Source of the DNA: Polyodon spathula
Taxonomy: Eukaryota; Chordata; Actinopteri; Acipenseriformes; Polyodontidae
DNA: 64,000 nt
Assembly: GCF_017654505.1 (NCBI RefSeq)
Contig: NC_054558.1
Span: forward strand, 10,682,298-10,746,297
Direction of reading: 5' to 3'
In this document: positions 21,833 through 32,376 of the stretch, one piece after another
How the letters are laid out: each line of letters starts with the position of its first letter
How positions within the stretch are numbered: position 1 is the stretch's first letter
Notes under the pieces: model-generated
What the model was told of the DNA's origin: nothing
What the model saw: the letters and a program-made list of their open reading frames with translations, nothing else
Databases searched by the model: none
Program-made: the position numbers and the translations under genes

Positions 21833-22492
21833 TGTCACAGAGACGGCCGAAGTGGGCGGCGTCAGAACCAGGAAAGGTAATGCAATACACAAAACACAGG
21901 ACGGATGAAATGAAATGATGAAGACGCCTGTTGGCGCCGGTTTAATACAAAATAAAAGGTTTAACAAACACGAAAAACACAGGACACGGCACTCTACGCC
22001 AAAATAAATAGACAAACGAAAACAGACTAAACTTAACACAACGGTGCACGGACAGACACTGACAAACACGGTGAGCAGATACTTTTTGTTGTTGTTGTTG
22101 TTGTTGTTGTTATTATTATTATTATTATTACTACTACTTTCCTTATTTCCTCCGTCTCCAATCCCGTTCTCCGCTCACCGAACACCCAACCCCCAGTATG
22201 TGACAACGTGCATCTATATATACTATTGTGCTGGGATTCAATTACCAATTAATTATTCACTTGAATCCCAGCACGTGAATTAATAAAGTGCAATTCCCCG
22301 TGCTCACATATTACTACATTTTACTTGCACGTGAAGTGCTGTGCAATCCTCGTGCCTAAATACACATATACATTTTTAAACACTCGTGTTACAGACCCGT
22401 TTATATCCCGTGTACCAATGTCTATACACCAACATTTAAACACCACACGCAACACATAACAGATAATACACAGGGGCGGGCACTTTGTTACA
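21833..22492 (-). repeat. 5' LTR (660 bp)
   Basis: As printed it begins TGTCACAGAG and ends CTTTGTTACA. It is nearly identical to 18900-19561, which marks a recent insertion. Confidence 0.95.
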
Positions 22493-22800
22493 GTCCCCCA
22501 GAGCAGAGAGACGTCAGAGCGCAGCGTCCCCCAGAGCAGAGAGGCGTCAGAGAGCGGTGTCCCCCAGAGCAGAGAGGTGTCAGAGCACAGCATCCCCCAG
22601 AGCAGAGAGGCGTCAGAGCACAGCGTCCCCCAGAGCAGAAAGGCGTCAGGGCGCAGCGTCCCCCAGAGCAGAGAGGCGTCAGAGCGCAGCGTCCCCCAAA
22701 GCAGAGAGACGTCAGAGCGTAGCGTCCCCCAGAGCAGAGAGGCGTCAGAGCACAGCGTCCCACAGAGCAGAGAGACGTCAGAGCGCAACGTCCCCCAGAC
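22493..22800. repeat. 33-bp minisatellite, right part
   Basis: About nine more 33-bp units continue in register with 18386-18899 once the LTR element and one copy of the GTCCC duplication are removed. The array ends where 'cagacccc' replaces the unit. Confidence 0.95.
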
Positions 22801-23120
22801 CCCCTCCTGTGCACAGCTGAGTTTTTTGTTCCAGCAATTCACACCCCCTTGCATGCTAAAACATGCACTTGGCTTGCCAGAAAGAGAGTGGTAGTGCACC
22901 AAGCTGTGTGGGTGTGTGCGTGCGTCACTATGCATGTGAATTCCACCCACTCTGTGATAAGCCATGTCCTGCCAATGTTAACTGACTTAATTTGGATCCC
23001 TTTCTTCTGTTGCTCTCTCTCTATCTCATTCTACACATATAGAAAACTATGGAAGACCTGTAATTACTTTTGTATTGGAAACTGTAAGCTGTCTTTTTGT
23101 TGTAATTGAATCGTCTAGCC
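22801..23120. other. Intergenic, no gene seen
   Basis: Short spacer between the minisatellite and the hAT remnant. The plus frame opened by the 33-bp array closes at 22894. Confidence 0.5.
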
Positions 23121-24575
23121 CATCGCTTCTCAACCTGTGGGTTCTGATCTGATTCTAAATGGGTCGCAGATGCCTGTTTCCCAGCATTATGAGTATTACT
23201 GTTTCCATCTCAACATCAACATTAACTATTTTTTATCCTTATCTAATTTGACTGGAAAGCTAAAAGAGGGGAAAAAACTAAAGATGTAAGAGTAGTTTAC
23301 ATGGTGTATCTAAAACAAAAGAAAATACATAATAAGAGTTAAACTAAATAGATTAGTAAATTTAAAAAAAAAATGTTTTTTTAAATGCTTTGGGCCTGAC
23401 CAGGAAGCTGCCTCACCATCAAATACAATGACAGGGCCGGCAGAAACCAACTGCACAGATGAAAAGAAAAAGCGGTGTGGCGACCCGTAAATACGACAGA
23501 TCTTATCTTCAGCTGCTTCACTGATATCAGTTCCGAAACTGAACCCAAACCGCAGTGTGTCATTGCTGTGAAGTGCTTGCCATTGAAAGCATGAAACCAT
23601 GTAAACTCAAGAGGCATCAACACATGCAACACCTGGCTGATGAAGGCAAACCTTTGGTTTATTTTGAGTGGAAATTGGAGCAGATACAAATACCTATAAA
23701 TATAGTTAGCAGCACTTCTACTGCATCTCAGAGTGCTTTGAAAGCTTCCTTTCAAGTTTAGCATATAGCTAAATGTAAGAAAGCCCACACAATAGCTGAA
23801 GAGTTGATATGACCAGCTGCTATGGATATGTGTACCCAAGTGCTCTGAAAATCTGCTGCCAATAAACTTAGATGTATCCTGCTATCGATTGATACTGAAC
23901 ACAGGAAATCAGGTTATCAAGTGATACTAAACACAGGAGGCTAACAGATGTTTCAAAAGACAACTTGGGGATTTTGTGAAATTGAGCAAGTTGTTTGCCA
24001 TTCAAATAGATGAGTGGGCAGGTGTAGCCGAGGTTACTGCTGCAATGGCGGCAAGACCATTTGCTCTGTAGTGCAGAACTCCCCACACAAATAACAGCCA
24101 GGGAAATGTCCAAGGTTTTTGACACTTCTATGGTCGAAACCGCTTTGGAATGGAAGAACTGTGTGGGAATTTCTACTGATGGTGTGCCGCTGTGAAGGGC
24201 AGAAAGTCGGGTTGTTCAGCGGATTTTGCAAGTAGCAAAAGATTGAACTGCACAACCATTGTTTTCTCCACAAAGAGGCCTTAGCGTCAAAAAAACAAAG
24301 CCCCCAACTGCGTCCTGTATAACAGGCAGCTACAGAATGTGTATGCTTTATAAAATCACCCCTCCTCAATGCTCGCTGTGCTGAAGTGCTGAGCAGGGAG
24401 ATGGGAAGCGAACACATCCAACTTTTATGCACACAAAGCTGTCGTTTCGAGGAGTAAAGTGCTACATTGTCTTTATGAGCTTCGTTTAGAGGTGCATTAG
24501 TTTTTGATGGATACAGAGTCTAATTTAGCAGAGGATTTTGTTGACACAGTGACTTACAAAACTCGGCTACCTGGC
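23121..24575 (+). pseudogene. Decayed hAT (Charlie/ZBED-type) transposase
   Basis: The left edge CATCGCTTCTCAACCTGTGGG at 23121 resembles a Charlie-type hAT terminus. Translation in shifting plus frames gives a ZBED-family series: EVLAIESMKPCKLKRH (about 23570, BED-finger region), AEELI and PAAMDMC equivalents (about 23790), VETALEWKNCVGISTDG (about 24133, a catalytic-core block), HNHCFLHKEALASK (about 24260) and EMGSEHIQLL (about 24396). The blocks occur in family order but need several frame changes and cross stops, so the gene is dead. It is cut at 24575 by a solo LTR. I could not recognise its C-terminal hAT dimerisation domain beyond the LTR. Confidence 0.8.
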
Positions 24576-25030
24576 TGTGAACAGGGTGTCTGGTGGTGAC
24601 GTCAGGCCAGGAAGTAGACAGACAGGACTGGTGAGTGAGTGCGCTGGTGTAACCAGCATGCGTAGCGATTGTTAATTGTATAGTTGTTTCTCCTCCTCTC
24701 TCCCCTTCTCCACTCTGAACATCCAACTCAGAGTGAGTGATTTGTGCCTCTATATATACAGCTGTGTCGGGATTCAGTTGCTAATTAATCTTTCACTTGA
24801 ATCTCAGCACGTGAACTCGTTTGTGCAATCCCCATACCCACATACTAATACATATTTTATCTGCATGTGAAGTGATTATGCTATCCTCGTGCCTAAATAC
24901 AAATATACATTTTAAATCACTCGTGCTACATAGCCCACATTATACGCTGTGCACCATACACACCAACAATAACACACCACATGAAACATAAAACACAAAT
25001 ATATGCCCAGGAGCGGGGCACCTCGCCACA
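24576..25030 (-). mobile_element. Solo LTR, TSD CTGGC
   Basis: 455-bp block beginning TGTGAACAGG and ending CTCGCCACA. It is flanked by a perfect 5-bp duplication CTGGC (24571-24575 and 25031-25035). Minus sense. It shares ordered blocks with the LTR at 18900 (gacgtcaggccaggaag, ctatatataca, tcacttgaatctcagcacgt, cctaaatacaaatatacatt), so it is an older, shorter relative. It disrupts the hAT pseudogene. Confidence 0.9.
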
Positions 25031-26423
25031 CTGGCAGAAAGGCATTTCCTTGTCAAGGATGTGTTACTTTGTTAGCTTACATTGTGCAGGGTCCTCCACC
25101 TGCAGTGGCTTATCTTGAGTGCAGCGAAAATGTGAAGTCAGATCAATCCTATTCTATTCCTTCTTGCTTAACCAGGATGAGAACCTACTGAGATCATTGC
25201 AAACAGCAACCCCACTCAGTCAGTTGCAAATTAATGCCAGTTCAACTGGTTCCCTAATCAGTGTATCTCAGTTGATTCCCTGAAATGTACTCCTCTTGCT
25301 CATGCTCTACTCTTTTTTCCTGAACAAGCCTGGCTTTATTTTTTACAAAATTTTGAGTTCAATGAAATTTAAATGGGCAGTGATTGCACTGAAGAAAGAA
25401 AGATGCACCCTGGGCACAAGGTGACAACCAAGGAAGGGATTAACAAGTGTTTTAAATAGTGTTCGTAATTAGCAACTTCTGTGGCTGAGAGTCGTAAAAA
25501 AGCCTACATTTCAGCACTGTACAGTATACTCATTTAAGAACAATACTGATAGAAAAAATATACTGTGGTTTAAAAGATAACAAACACACATTGCCCATTA
25601 TGGCCTGCTGGGTCACTAGGCAACCATTCCCAAAATTGATTAATTGATTGTCAATTTGGGGGATTGGCCACCTGTATAAAAGAGGAGCTAGGACTGGTAT
25701 CACCATCACCCTCACCAGCACCATTCTTCAACCCTTCTTTTCTGCCTATATTTTGGTGAATAAACCAAGGCCCTTTAAAAAAGCCCAGATCGCTCTATCC
25801 CTGAATATAATGTAATGGCAGCAAATCTATTTTTCTGCTTTGTGTCATTGCCTGTGAAACTAATAGTTGAGTAATGGTTAACTCAACGGTCAAGTGGAAA
25901 TTACGACAAAGTGATGAAAATCAAGACAGGGTCAATGTAGCTGTTTGGTGTACAATACTACTAGTGATTGAAATTCCAGGTCTGTGTATTGCCCCTGCCA
26001 GTGAATTGGTTAAAGAAGCATTTACAATTCAAACCAGTCTGCAATTCTTCTGTCTTTTGTCAAACCGGGTGTTCCACGCACAGTGGGAGCATGAGATTGA
26101 AATGCATCCTAGTATGAGTCCTATAATGGGAACTGTTTAGTATTTCATGAATATATGTGATCAACTCAGGGATTGATTAGCTTAGGCTCGAGGGAGTGAA
26201 AACAAAGATGGTGGCTGTAACTGCTGTTTAGCTGTGTATAAATCGGCATGAATGATCCAGCAAAGAGTTTTAAGAACCCAACACCCTCGGTGCAGTCATG
26301 ATTAGCACACTTAATAGTCTACATCAATATGAATAATAATATTAACACACCTAATATTCTACATCAATACGAATACAAATATTTAGAATATTTTATAGTG
26401 TAAAGCTATTCACCAAGATTTAA
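25031..26423. other. Intergenic with possible LTR-like module
   Basis: No gene is supported. A promoter and polyadenylation pair at 25560-25825 is listed separately. A second TATA-like GTGTATAAATCGG lies near 26236. Confidence 0.45.
25560..25825 (+). mobile_element. Possible LTR or promoter/polyA module
   Basis: TATAAAAGAGGAGC (about 25674) is followed about 85 bp later by AATAAACC (about 25760), the close spacing of an LTR R region. No TG...CA ends with matching duplications were found. Speculative. Confidence 0.3.
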
Positions 26424-26758
26424 CTATACAATATACACCTCAAACTCTGCCCAGGGTACTAGTTAACCTAACACAGGCCCTGACAGTAATGTACAATATA
26501 CACCTCAAACTCTGCCCAGGGTACTAGTTAACCTAATGCCAGCCCTGACAGTAATGTACAGTATACACCTCAAACTCTGCCCAGGGTACTAGTTAACCTA
26601 ATGCCAGCCCTGACAGTAATGTACAGTATACACCTCAAACTCTGCCCAGGGTACTAGTTAACCTAATGCCAGCCCTGACAGTAATGTACAGTATACACCT
26701 CAAACTCTGCCCAGGGTACTAGTTAACCTAATGCCAGCCCTGACAGTAATGTACAGTA
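26424..26758. repeat. 65-bp tandem repeat, about 5 units
   Basis: Units contain 'aatgtacagtatacacctca', 'aactctgcccagggtactag' and 'ttaacctaatgccagccctg'. The first unit differs (acacaggccc); the rest are nearly identical. Confidence 0.95.
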
Positions 26759-27112
26759 TTTGGCTTCGTAGGGAATGTAACAAAATGATGAATAGCCGAC
26801 ATGATGCTGTGCAGATCCCTGCATTCGTATTCTGGGCTCCTCTGTCTGATTACCATTGTATTTACAAATAAAATGTCTATCAGTTAGGACAGAAATGGGT
26901 TGGTGAAGGCTTAATATAGAAATGAACATTGCTAAGGGAGCTAAAACCAATTCCAAAATGTTTTTCTAATATTACAACAGCAAGCGAACATTCAAAGAGG
27001 AGATTAAATGTTTCAGAGATACAAATGGCAAAATCATAGATGAAGAAAAAAAATAGCAAATATATTAAATGATTACTTTTCACAAGTTTTTACAAAGGAA
27101 GATACTGACAAC

Positions 27113-27736
27113 ATGCTCCACATGTCATCCAGTTCCTATCCAGTTTTAAATAACTTTAGCATAACTGAGGCAGAAGTGTTAAAGGGACTAGGAGCTCTTA
27201 AAATAAACAAATCCCCTGGGCCGGATGAGATCCTCCCAGTAGTACTCAAAGAAATGAAAGAAGTAATTTACAAACCGCTAACCAAGATCATGCAGCAGTC
27301 TCTTGACACAGGGGTGGTACCGACAGACTGGAAAATTGCAAACGTAATACCGATCCACAAAAAGGGAAACAAAACTGAACCAGGTAACTACAGACCAGTA
27401 AGCCTGACTTCTATTATATGCAAACTTATGGAAACTATAATAAGATCCAAAATGGAAAATTACCTATATGGTAACAAGGTCCTGGGAGACAGTTAACATG
27501 GTTTTAGGAAAGGGAGATCGTGCCTAACTAACTTGCTTGATTTTTTTGAGGATGCAACATCGATAATGGATAATTGCAAAGCATATGACATGGTTTATTT
27601 AGATTTCCAGAAAGCTTTTGACAAAGTCCCGCACAAAAGATTAATTCTCAAACTGAACGCAGTTGGGATTCAAGGAAACACATGTACATGGATTAGGGAG
27701 TGGTTAACATGTAGAAAAACAGAAAGTACTGATTAG
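27113..27736 (+). pseudogene. CR1 reverse transcriptase, N-terminal part
   Basis: Contains LKINKSPGPDEILPVVLKEM, DWKIANVIPIHKKGNKTEPG and NYRPVSLTSIICKLMETII, then DMVYLDFQKAFDKVPH, RT fingers and palm blocks of CR1. A premature TAA at 27494 replaces a glutamine codon seen in the 50-kb copy. A frameshift near 27715 ends the second piece. The active-site FADD segment lies beyond the nested insertion. Confidence 0.9.
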
Positions 27737-27842
27737 AGGAAAAACCTCAGAATGGAGTGTGGTAACCAATGGTGTACCACAGGGATCAGTATTAGGTCCT
27801 CTGTTATTCCTAATCTACATTAATGATTTAGATTCTGGTATT

Positions 27843-28525
27843 AGAACATAAGAACATAAGAACATAAGAAAGTTTACAAACGAGAGGAGGCCATTCGGCC
27901 CATCTTGCTCGTTTGGTTGTTAGTAGCTTATTGATCCCAAAATCTCATCAAGCAGCTTCTTGAAGGATCCCAGGGTGTCAGCTTCAACAACATTACTGGG
28001 GAGTTGATTCCAGACCCTCACAATTCTCTGTGTAAAAAAGTGTCTCCTATTTTCTGTTCTGAATGCCCCTTTTTCTAAACTCCATTTGTGACCCCTGGTC
28101 CTTGTTTCTTTTTTCAGGCTGAAAAAGTCCCTTGCGTCGACACTGTCAATACCTTTTAGAATTTTGAATGCTTGAATTAGGTCGCCACGTAGTCTTCTTT
28201 GTTCAAGACTGAACAGATTCAATTCTTTTAGCCTGTCTGCATATGACATGCCTTTTAAGCCCGGAATAATTCTGGTGGCTCTTCTTTGCACTCTTTCTAG
28301 AGCAGCAATATCTTTTTTATAGCGAGGTGACCAGAACTGCACACAATATTCAAGATGAGGTCTTACAAGTGCATTGTACAGTTTTAACATTACTTCCCTT
28401 GATTTAAATTCAACACTTTTCACAATGTATCCGAGTATCTTGTTAGCCTTTTTTATAGCTTCCCCACATTGCCTAGATGAAGACATTTCTGAGTCAACAA
28501 AAACTCCTAGGTCTTTTTCATAGAT
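27843..28525 (-). mobile_element. CR1 LINE nested in CR1
   Basis: 683-bp 5'-truncated copy on the opposite strand. It has the (cataagaa)n tail at 27843-27870 and an open minus frame covering the same C-terminal region as 9644-10276. It ends after 'cttttt' and 'catagat'. It splits the RT of the outer copy between 'gattctggtat' and 'agcaaac'. Confidence 0.95.
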
Positions 28526-28540
28526 ATTGTAAGCAAACTT

Positions 28541-29352
28541 GTAAATTTGCAGACGACACAAAAGTAGGAGGAGTGGCAAACATTGTTGCAGCAGCAAAGG
28601 TCATTCAAAATGATCTAGACAAGATTCAGAACTGGGCAGACTCATGGCAAATGACATTTAATAGAGAAAAGTGTAAGTTACTGCACGCAGGAAATAAAAA
28701 TGTACATTATAAATATCATATGGGAGATACTGAAATTGGAGAAGGAATCTATGAAAAAGACCTAGGAGTTTTTGTTGACTCAGAAATGTCTTCATCTAGA
28801 CAATGTGGGGAAGCTATAAAAAAGGCTAACAAGATGCTCGGATACATTGTGAAAAGTGTTGAATTTAAATCAAGGGAAGTAATGTTAAAACTGTACAATG
28901 CACTAGTAAGACCTCATCTTGAATATTGTGTGCAGTTCTGGTCACTTCGCTATAAAAAAGATATTGCTGCTCAAGAAAGAGTGCAAAAAAGAGCGACCAG
29001 AAGTATTCCGGGCTTAAAAGGCATGTCATATGCAGACAGGCTAAAAGAATTGAATCTGTTCAGTCTTGAACAAAGAAGACTACGTGGCGACCTAATTCAA
29101 GCATTCAAAATTCTAAAAGGTATTGACAGTGTCAACCCAAGGGACTTTTTCAGCCTGAAAAAAGAAACAAGGACCAGGGGTCACAAATGGAGATTAGATA
29201 AAGGGGCATTCAGAACAGAAAATAGGAGACACTTTTTTACACAGAGAATTGTGAGGGTCTGGAATCAACTCCCCAGTAATGTTGTTGAAGCTGACACCCT
29301 GGGATCCTTCAAGAAGCTGCTTGATGAGATTTTGGGATCAATAAGCTACTAA
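28541..29352 (+). pseudogene. CR1 reverse transcriptase, C-terminal part
   Basis: Continues the outer copy after the nested insertion: CKFADDTKVGGVANIVAAAK holds the RT active site F-A-D-D, then VRPHLEYCVQFWSLRYKKDI, LNLFSLEQRRLRGDLIQAF and VWNQLPSNVVEADTLGSFKK to the stop. The frame is intact over about 270 codons. The long frame open from 28477 begins inside the antisense nested copy, so its first residues are not CR1. Confidence 0.9.
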
Positions 29353-29582
29353 CAACCAAACGAGCAAGATGGGCCGAATGGCCTCCTCTCGTTTGTAAAC
29401 TTTCTTATGTTCTTATGTAATTAGCTGATCAACATTTTGGAAAACAGTACAAGCATATATCATTCATTGTTATTGTTACTAACATAAAAAAAAAAGTTAT
29501 TTCAGAATTAAACTTTACTAATTTACTTTCCTAAAATTTGTGAAAACCTAAACTATGCAATATATTCATGGTTCATTAAAAA

Positions 29583-30082
29583 CACCGTGTAACAATTTTT
29601 TTTTTTTGTTGTTCCTGGGTAGTAAGTGTTATTTCCTAATTGCTTATGCCTCAGAAGTATAGAAAATGGCTATTATTGTCCACAAACTTTGCTTTTGTGA
29701 CCAGGATAGTGCTATTTCAAAATATCACTATTTCCAATGGGAAAACGGGCAAATGTGTGTCTTTTCGTTCACATAAAGTCAGAAAAAAACAACATATGAA
29801 TTCAAATTAACATGTATTTATACTAAAGTAATACAAAAATGACTACAAAAGCTTTAGAAGTGAGTAGTTTTTCAAGATTTATGGTTATACTGTATTTACT
29901 GTGAACGAAAAAACACACATCTGCCCGTTTTCCCATTGGAAATAGTGATATTTTGAAATATCACTGTCCTGGTCACAAAAGCAAAGTCTGTGGGGAATAA
30001 TAGCCATTTTCTATACTTTTGAGGCATAAGCAATTAGGAAATAACACTTACTACCCAGGAACAAAAATTGTGTTACATAATG
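29583..30082. mobile_element. 500-bp MITE with about 190-bp inverted repeats
   Basis: Left end CACCGTGTAACAATTTTT; right end, read inward on the other strand, CATTATGTAACACAATTTTT. The outer about 190 bp on each side are inverted copies ('cctgggtagtaagtgttatt', 'gcttatgcctcagaagtata', 'gggaaaacgggcaaatgtgt' and their complements) around about 120 bp of unique middle. The same ends bound the gene-carrying element at 41348-43640, the likely source of its transposase. Flanks AAA and AAA allow a 3-bp duplication. Confidence 0.9.
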
Positions 30083-30545
30083 AAATCATTTATGAATACA
30101 GCCCTATATTTCTTTTAATGATATACCAGCTCTGTAGGCTTCTCGGTTTTCAGTTAAGATGGAGAAAAAACTGCAGAATATATATTTTTAAAAAGTGTAA
30201 AAGCAGAGGAATATAAAGGTTGTATTCTCCCTGCATTTATATAGTTCTCTTCTTTAGAACTAAAAGCTTGCTCTTGACTGCAAATAATGAAGAGTACTAG
30301 AAATAAAAAGAGAGTGCCAGTCTATTTTTATCATATGCCTCACAGCCATTTCCATGAGTTGATTTTTGAAAAGCAGGCAATTTATGTAAAAACGTTCATA
30401 ATTTTAACAGACTTGTGAGCTGTTGCGTGTTACATAACCAGAGCCAGGGCTTCATTGAAAAAGTAAATGACAACGCATGTGACCGTCTCTACTCAAGAAC
30501 TGTATCTAGAGCTGCACATCAGGTCTGGAACATTACAATGTGATC

Positions 30546-30593
<48 letters not shown>

Positions 30594-31817
30594 CATAATT
30601 TAGATGTGGGGGCTGCAGGGGACACGCCCCCCTCACATTTCAGAAGTACTAAAACTTTTATTTTACAATCATTTATTGGTATAATTACTAGTCCATATAG
30701 AAGCCAATGGGAAGAAAAATGGAATTGAATATGGATCTTCAGATGGTGTTTTACTACAAGGATCTGGATCGGCCTCCACTGATTCGTAATGTTGATCTGC
30801 ACACACCTTAACTAGGGAAACTGACCAATGAGAAGTGAACACACATGGAGCCCAGTTTTAAGACCCAGGCTGACAAATTTCTATACAGCCTGAGATCATC
30901 ATAATGATGATGCGCTCTGTTGATGTATCCAAAACACAAGGAAATGGTTTAAGTTTGTAATTCACTATAGCTTGTGTTATTTACTAATGTTATCACACTG
31001 AGGCTTCTGTCTACTTATAGTGTAACTTTTCATTTTTAATTGAAACAGTAAACTTAAAACAGAAAAATGACCTTTCTGAAAATAAATATAGACACCAATA
31101 AAAACTGAATACATTACCAAGAACTTTTTACATAATTATAATTTCAAATTTCACATTTGCATGGCTGCTGATATAAATGCAGTTTGTCTATGCTGATGGT
31201 ACTGCCCTGCTTTATATAATACCCCTGGATCTACGGGTTGAAGGACCCAAGGTACTGAATGTATAAGTATGCAGAGTTATTATCTCAGGCCATCAATGCC
31301 AACACTCTTAGTACAGCTCCTCTAGAGACTTCTTTTCTCCTTTTCCCAAGAAAACTAGCTGACACAAGCAATAAGAACAAAGAGCTGGGTGATCATGGTG
31401 CATGATTGTGGAATACTAAGCACTGGATGGGTGAGCTTCAGTGCAGCACAATGGGATGCCTCAGTCAAGACAACTGCACCTTGTTTCGAAGTCATTTTTG
31501 CTGAGACCCCCAATTCCCAAAATCTACAGGGTAATTGGAAAGAAGAAGAATAGGAACATCTCTGTCAATAGGATCTGTGTGAGAAGGGGAGGTAGCCTGG
31601 TCTTTGTAAAACATTAGGATTTTGTGTAGCCTTGGATACGGAAATGAATTGGGACTGAAACTCACTTGAATCGGGAGATTTAGATCTTATAAATTACATA
31701 ATTGTGGCATAGCAATTTATTAAGTGTTAATATATGAGGAATAGCCTTATTAACCAAGTTAGGTAATTAGTTAGTCTGTAAGATACATTGTGGGGATTTT
31801 CAAATGGTAGTAAATGA
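30083..31817. other. Intergenic, no gene seen
   Basis: Contains a (CA)22 run at 30548-30591. The rest is single-copy. The stretch around 31390-31470 has a faint 5S-like phrase that I rejected. Confidence 0.5.
30548..30591. repeat. (CA)n microsatellite
   Basis: About 22 perfect AC units. Confidence 0.97.
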
Positions 31818-31819
31818 TA

Positions 31820-32094
31820 ACGATAGGTTGCGGATGCAACCCCAGTTCCCTGAAAGAGAAAATAACCATTAACGTATGGGACATTGCCGTCAGGCAGTAA
31901 GGATTGGCTGAGCCTTATAACAAAGCTGCCGATAGGCCTCTGTGCGAGATGTCGTGTAAGCCCGCCCACCTGGGAGTTTACTATACGCAATGGGCAGAGA
32001 CTCTCTTCCTCTTTTGCTCTTCGGGCCGAGAAGGCTTCCGGAGTGACCTCGCCTCTCTTTCAGGGAACCAGGGTTGCATCCGTAACCTATCGTT
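31820..32094. repeat. DIRS inverted ends and internal complementary region
   Basis: About 39 bp at 31820-31858 is the inverted complement of 32056-32094, with a few mismatches. A second copy of the 'cattaacgtatgg' terminal motif sits at 32115. These are the sequences that DIRS-type replication uses to join the element ends. Confidence 0.75.
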
Positions 32095-32376
32095 CCCTTT
32101 CAATTCGAAAATAACCATTAACGTATGGGAACAGTGTACCAAAGCCGTCGCGAGGGAGGATTCTCGGCAGTAGGACAGACTTACGTCATAACGCAATTGC
32201 GTAGGTAATACATCTAGGCATATGCGGAGCTGCACTTCAGCGTCTATGTTCGCAATGACACCTGTCCTAAGGTGGGGTATCAGACATTACATTGGCATCC
32301 TGAGGTGCCACAGAGTGTAGTACAGATGATCCAAACAATGGAGCAGAGGAATCCAGCACGTTTCATCTGTAAAACC

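Larger units (their letters stand above)
18900..22492 (-). mobile_element. Complete non-autonomous LTR retrotransposon, Gag-like ORF only
   Basis: 3.6-kb element with two near-identical LTRs (18900-19561 and 21833-22492). It is flanked by a perfect 5-bp duplication GTCCC (18895-18899 and 22493-22497) inside the 33-bp minisatellite. Sense is minus: the LTR reads TGTAACAAAG...CTGTGACA, with a TATATATAGATGC box and an AATAAA-type signal in the related plus-strand copy at 39378. A primer-binding-like TGGTGTCCTGCGTGGGAT lies 2 bp inside the 5' LTR, and a purine tract AGGAGGGGG lies just inside the 3' LTR. The 2.3-kb interior carries one ORF and no protease, RT, RNase H or integrase. It must rely on enzymes supplied by another element, presumably Ty3/Gypsy-like. 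Confidence 0.95.
26916..29417 (+). mobile_element. CR1 LINE (host copy), split by a nested CR1
   Basis: Plus-strand CR1 starting at 'atagaaatgaacattgctaa' and ending with TTCTTATG repeats at 29417. It consists of 26916-27842 and 28526-29417, separated by an opposite-strand CR1 (27843-28525). TATT at 27839-27842 and 28525-28528 is a possible target duplication of the inner copy. It lacks the endonuclease domain, so it is 5'-truncated. Confidence 0.93.

Noticed and set aside
24582..24586. Alternative left end of the 24.6-kb LTR at TGTCTGG (24587)
   Set aside because: Flanks would be caggg and ctggc, which do not match. Starting at 24576 gives a perfect CTGGC duplication.
28477..29352. A single 291-residue CR1 protein starting at 28477
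   Set aside because: The first residues come from the antisense nested CR1. The real sense segment starts at about 28541.
31390..31470. 5S rRNA-like phrase (tactaagcactggatgggtg)
   Set aside because: Only a short similarity to the 5S 3' half. The rest of 5S and its box A/C spacing are missing.
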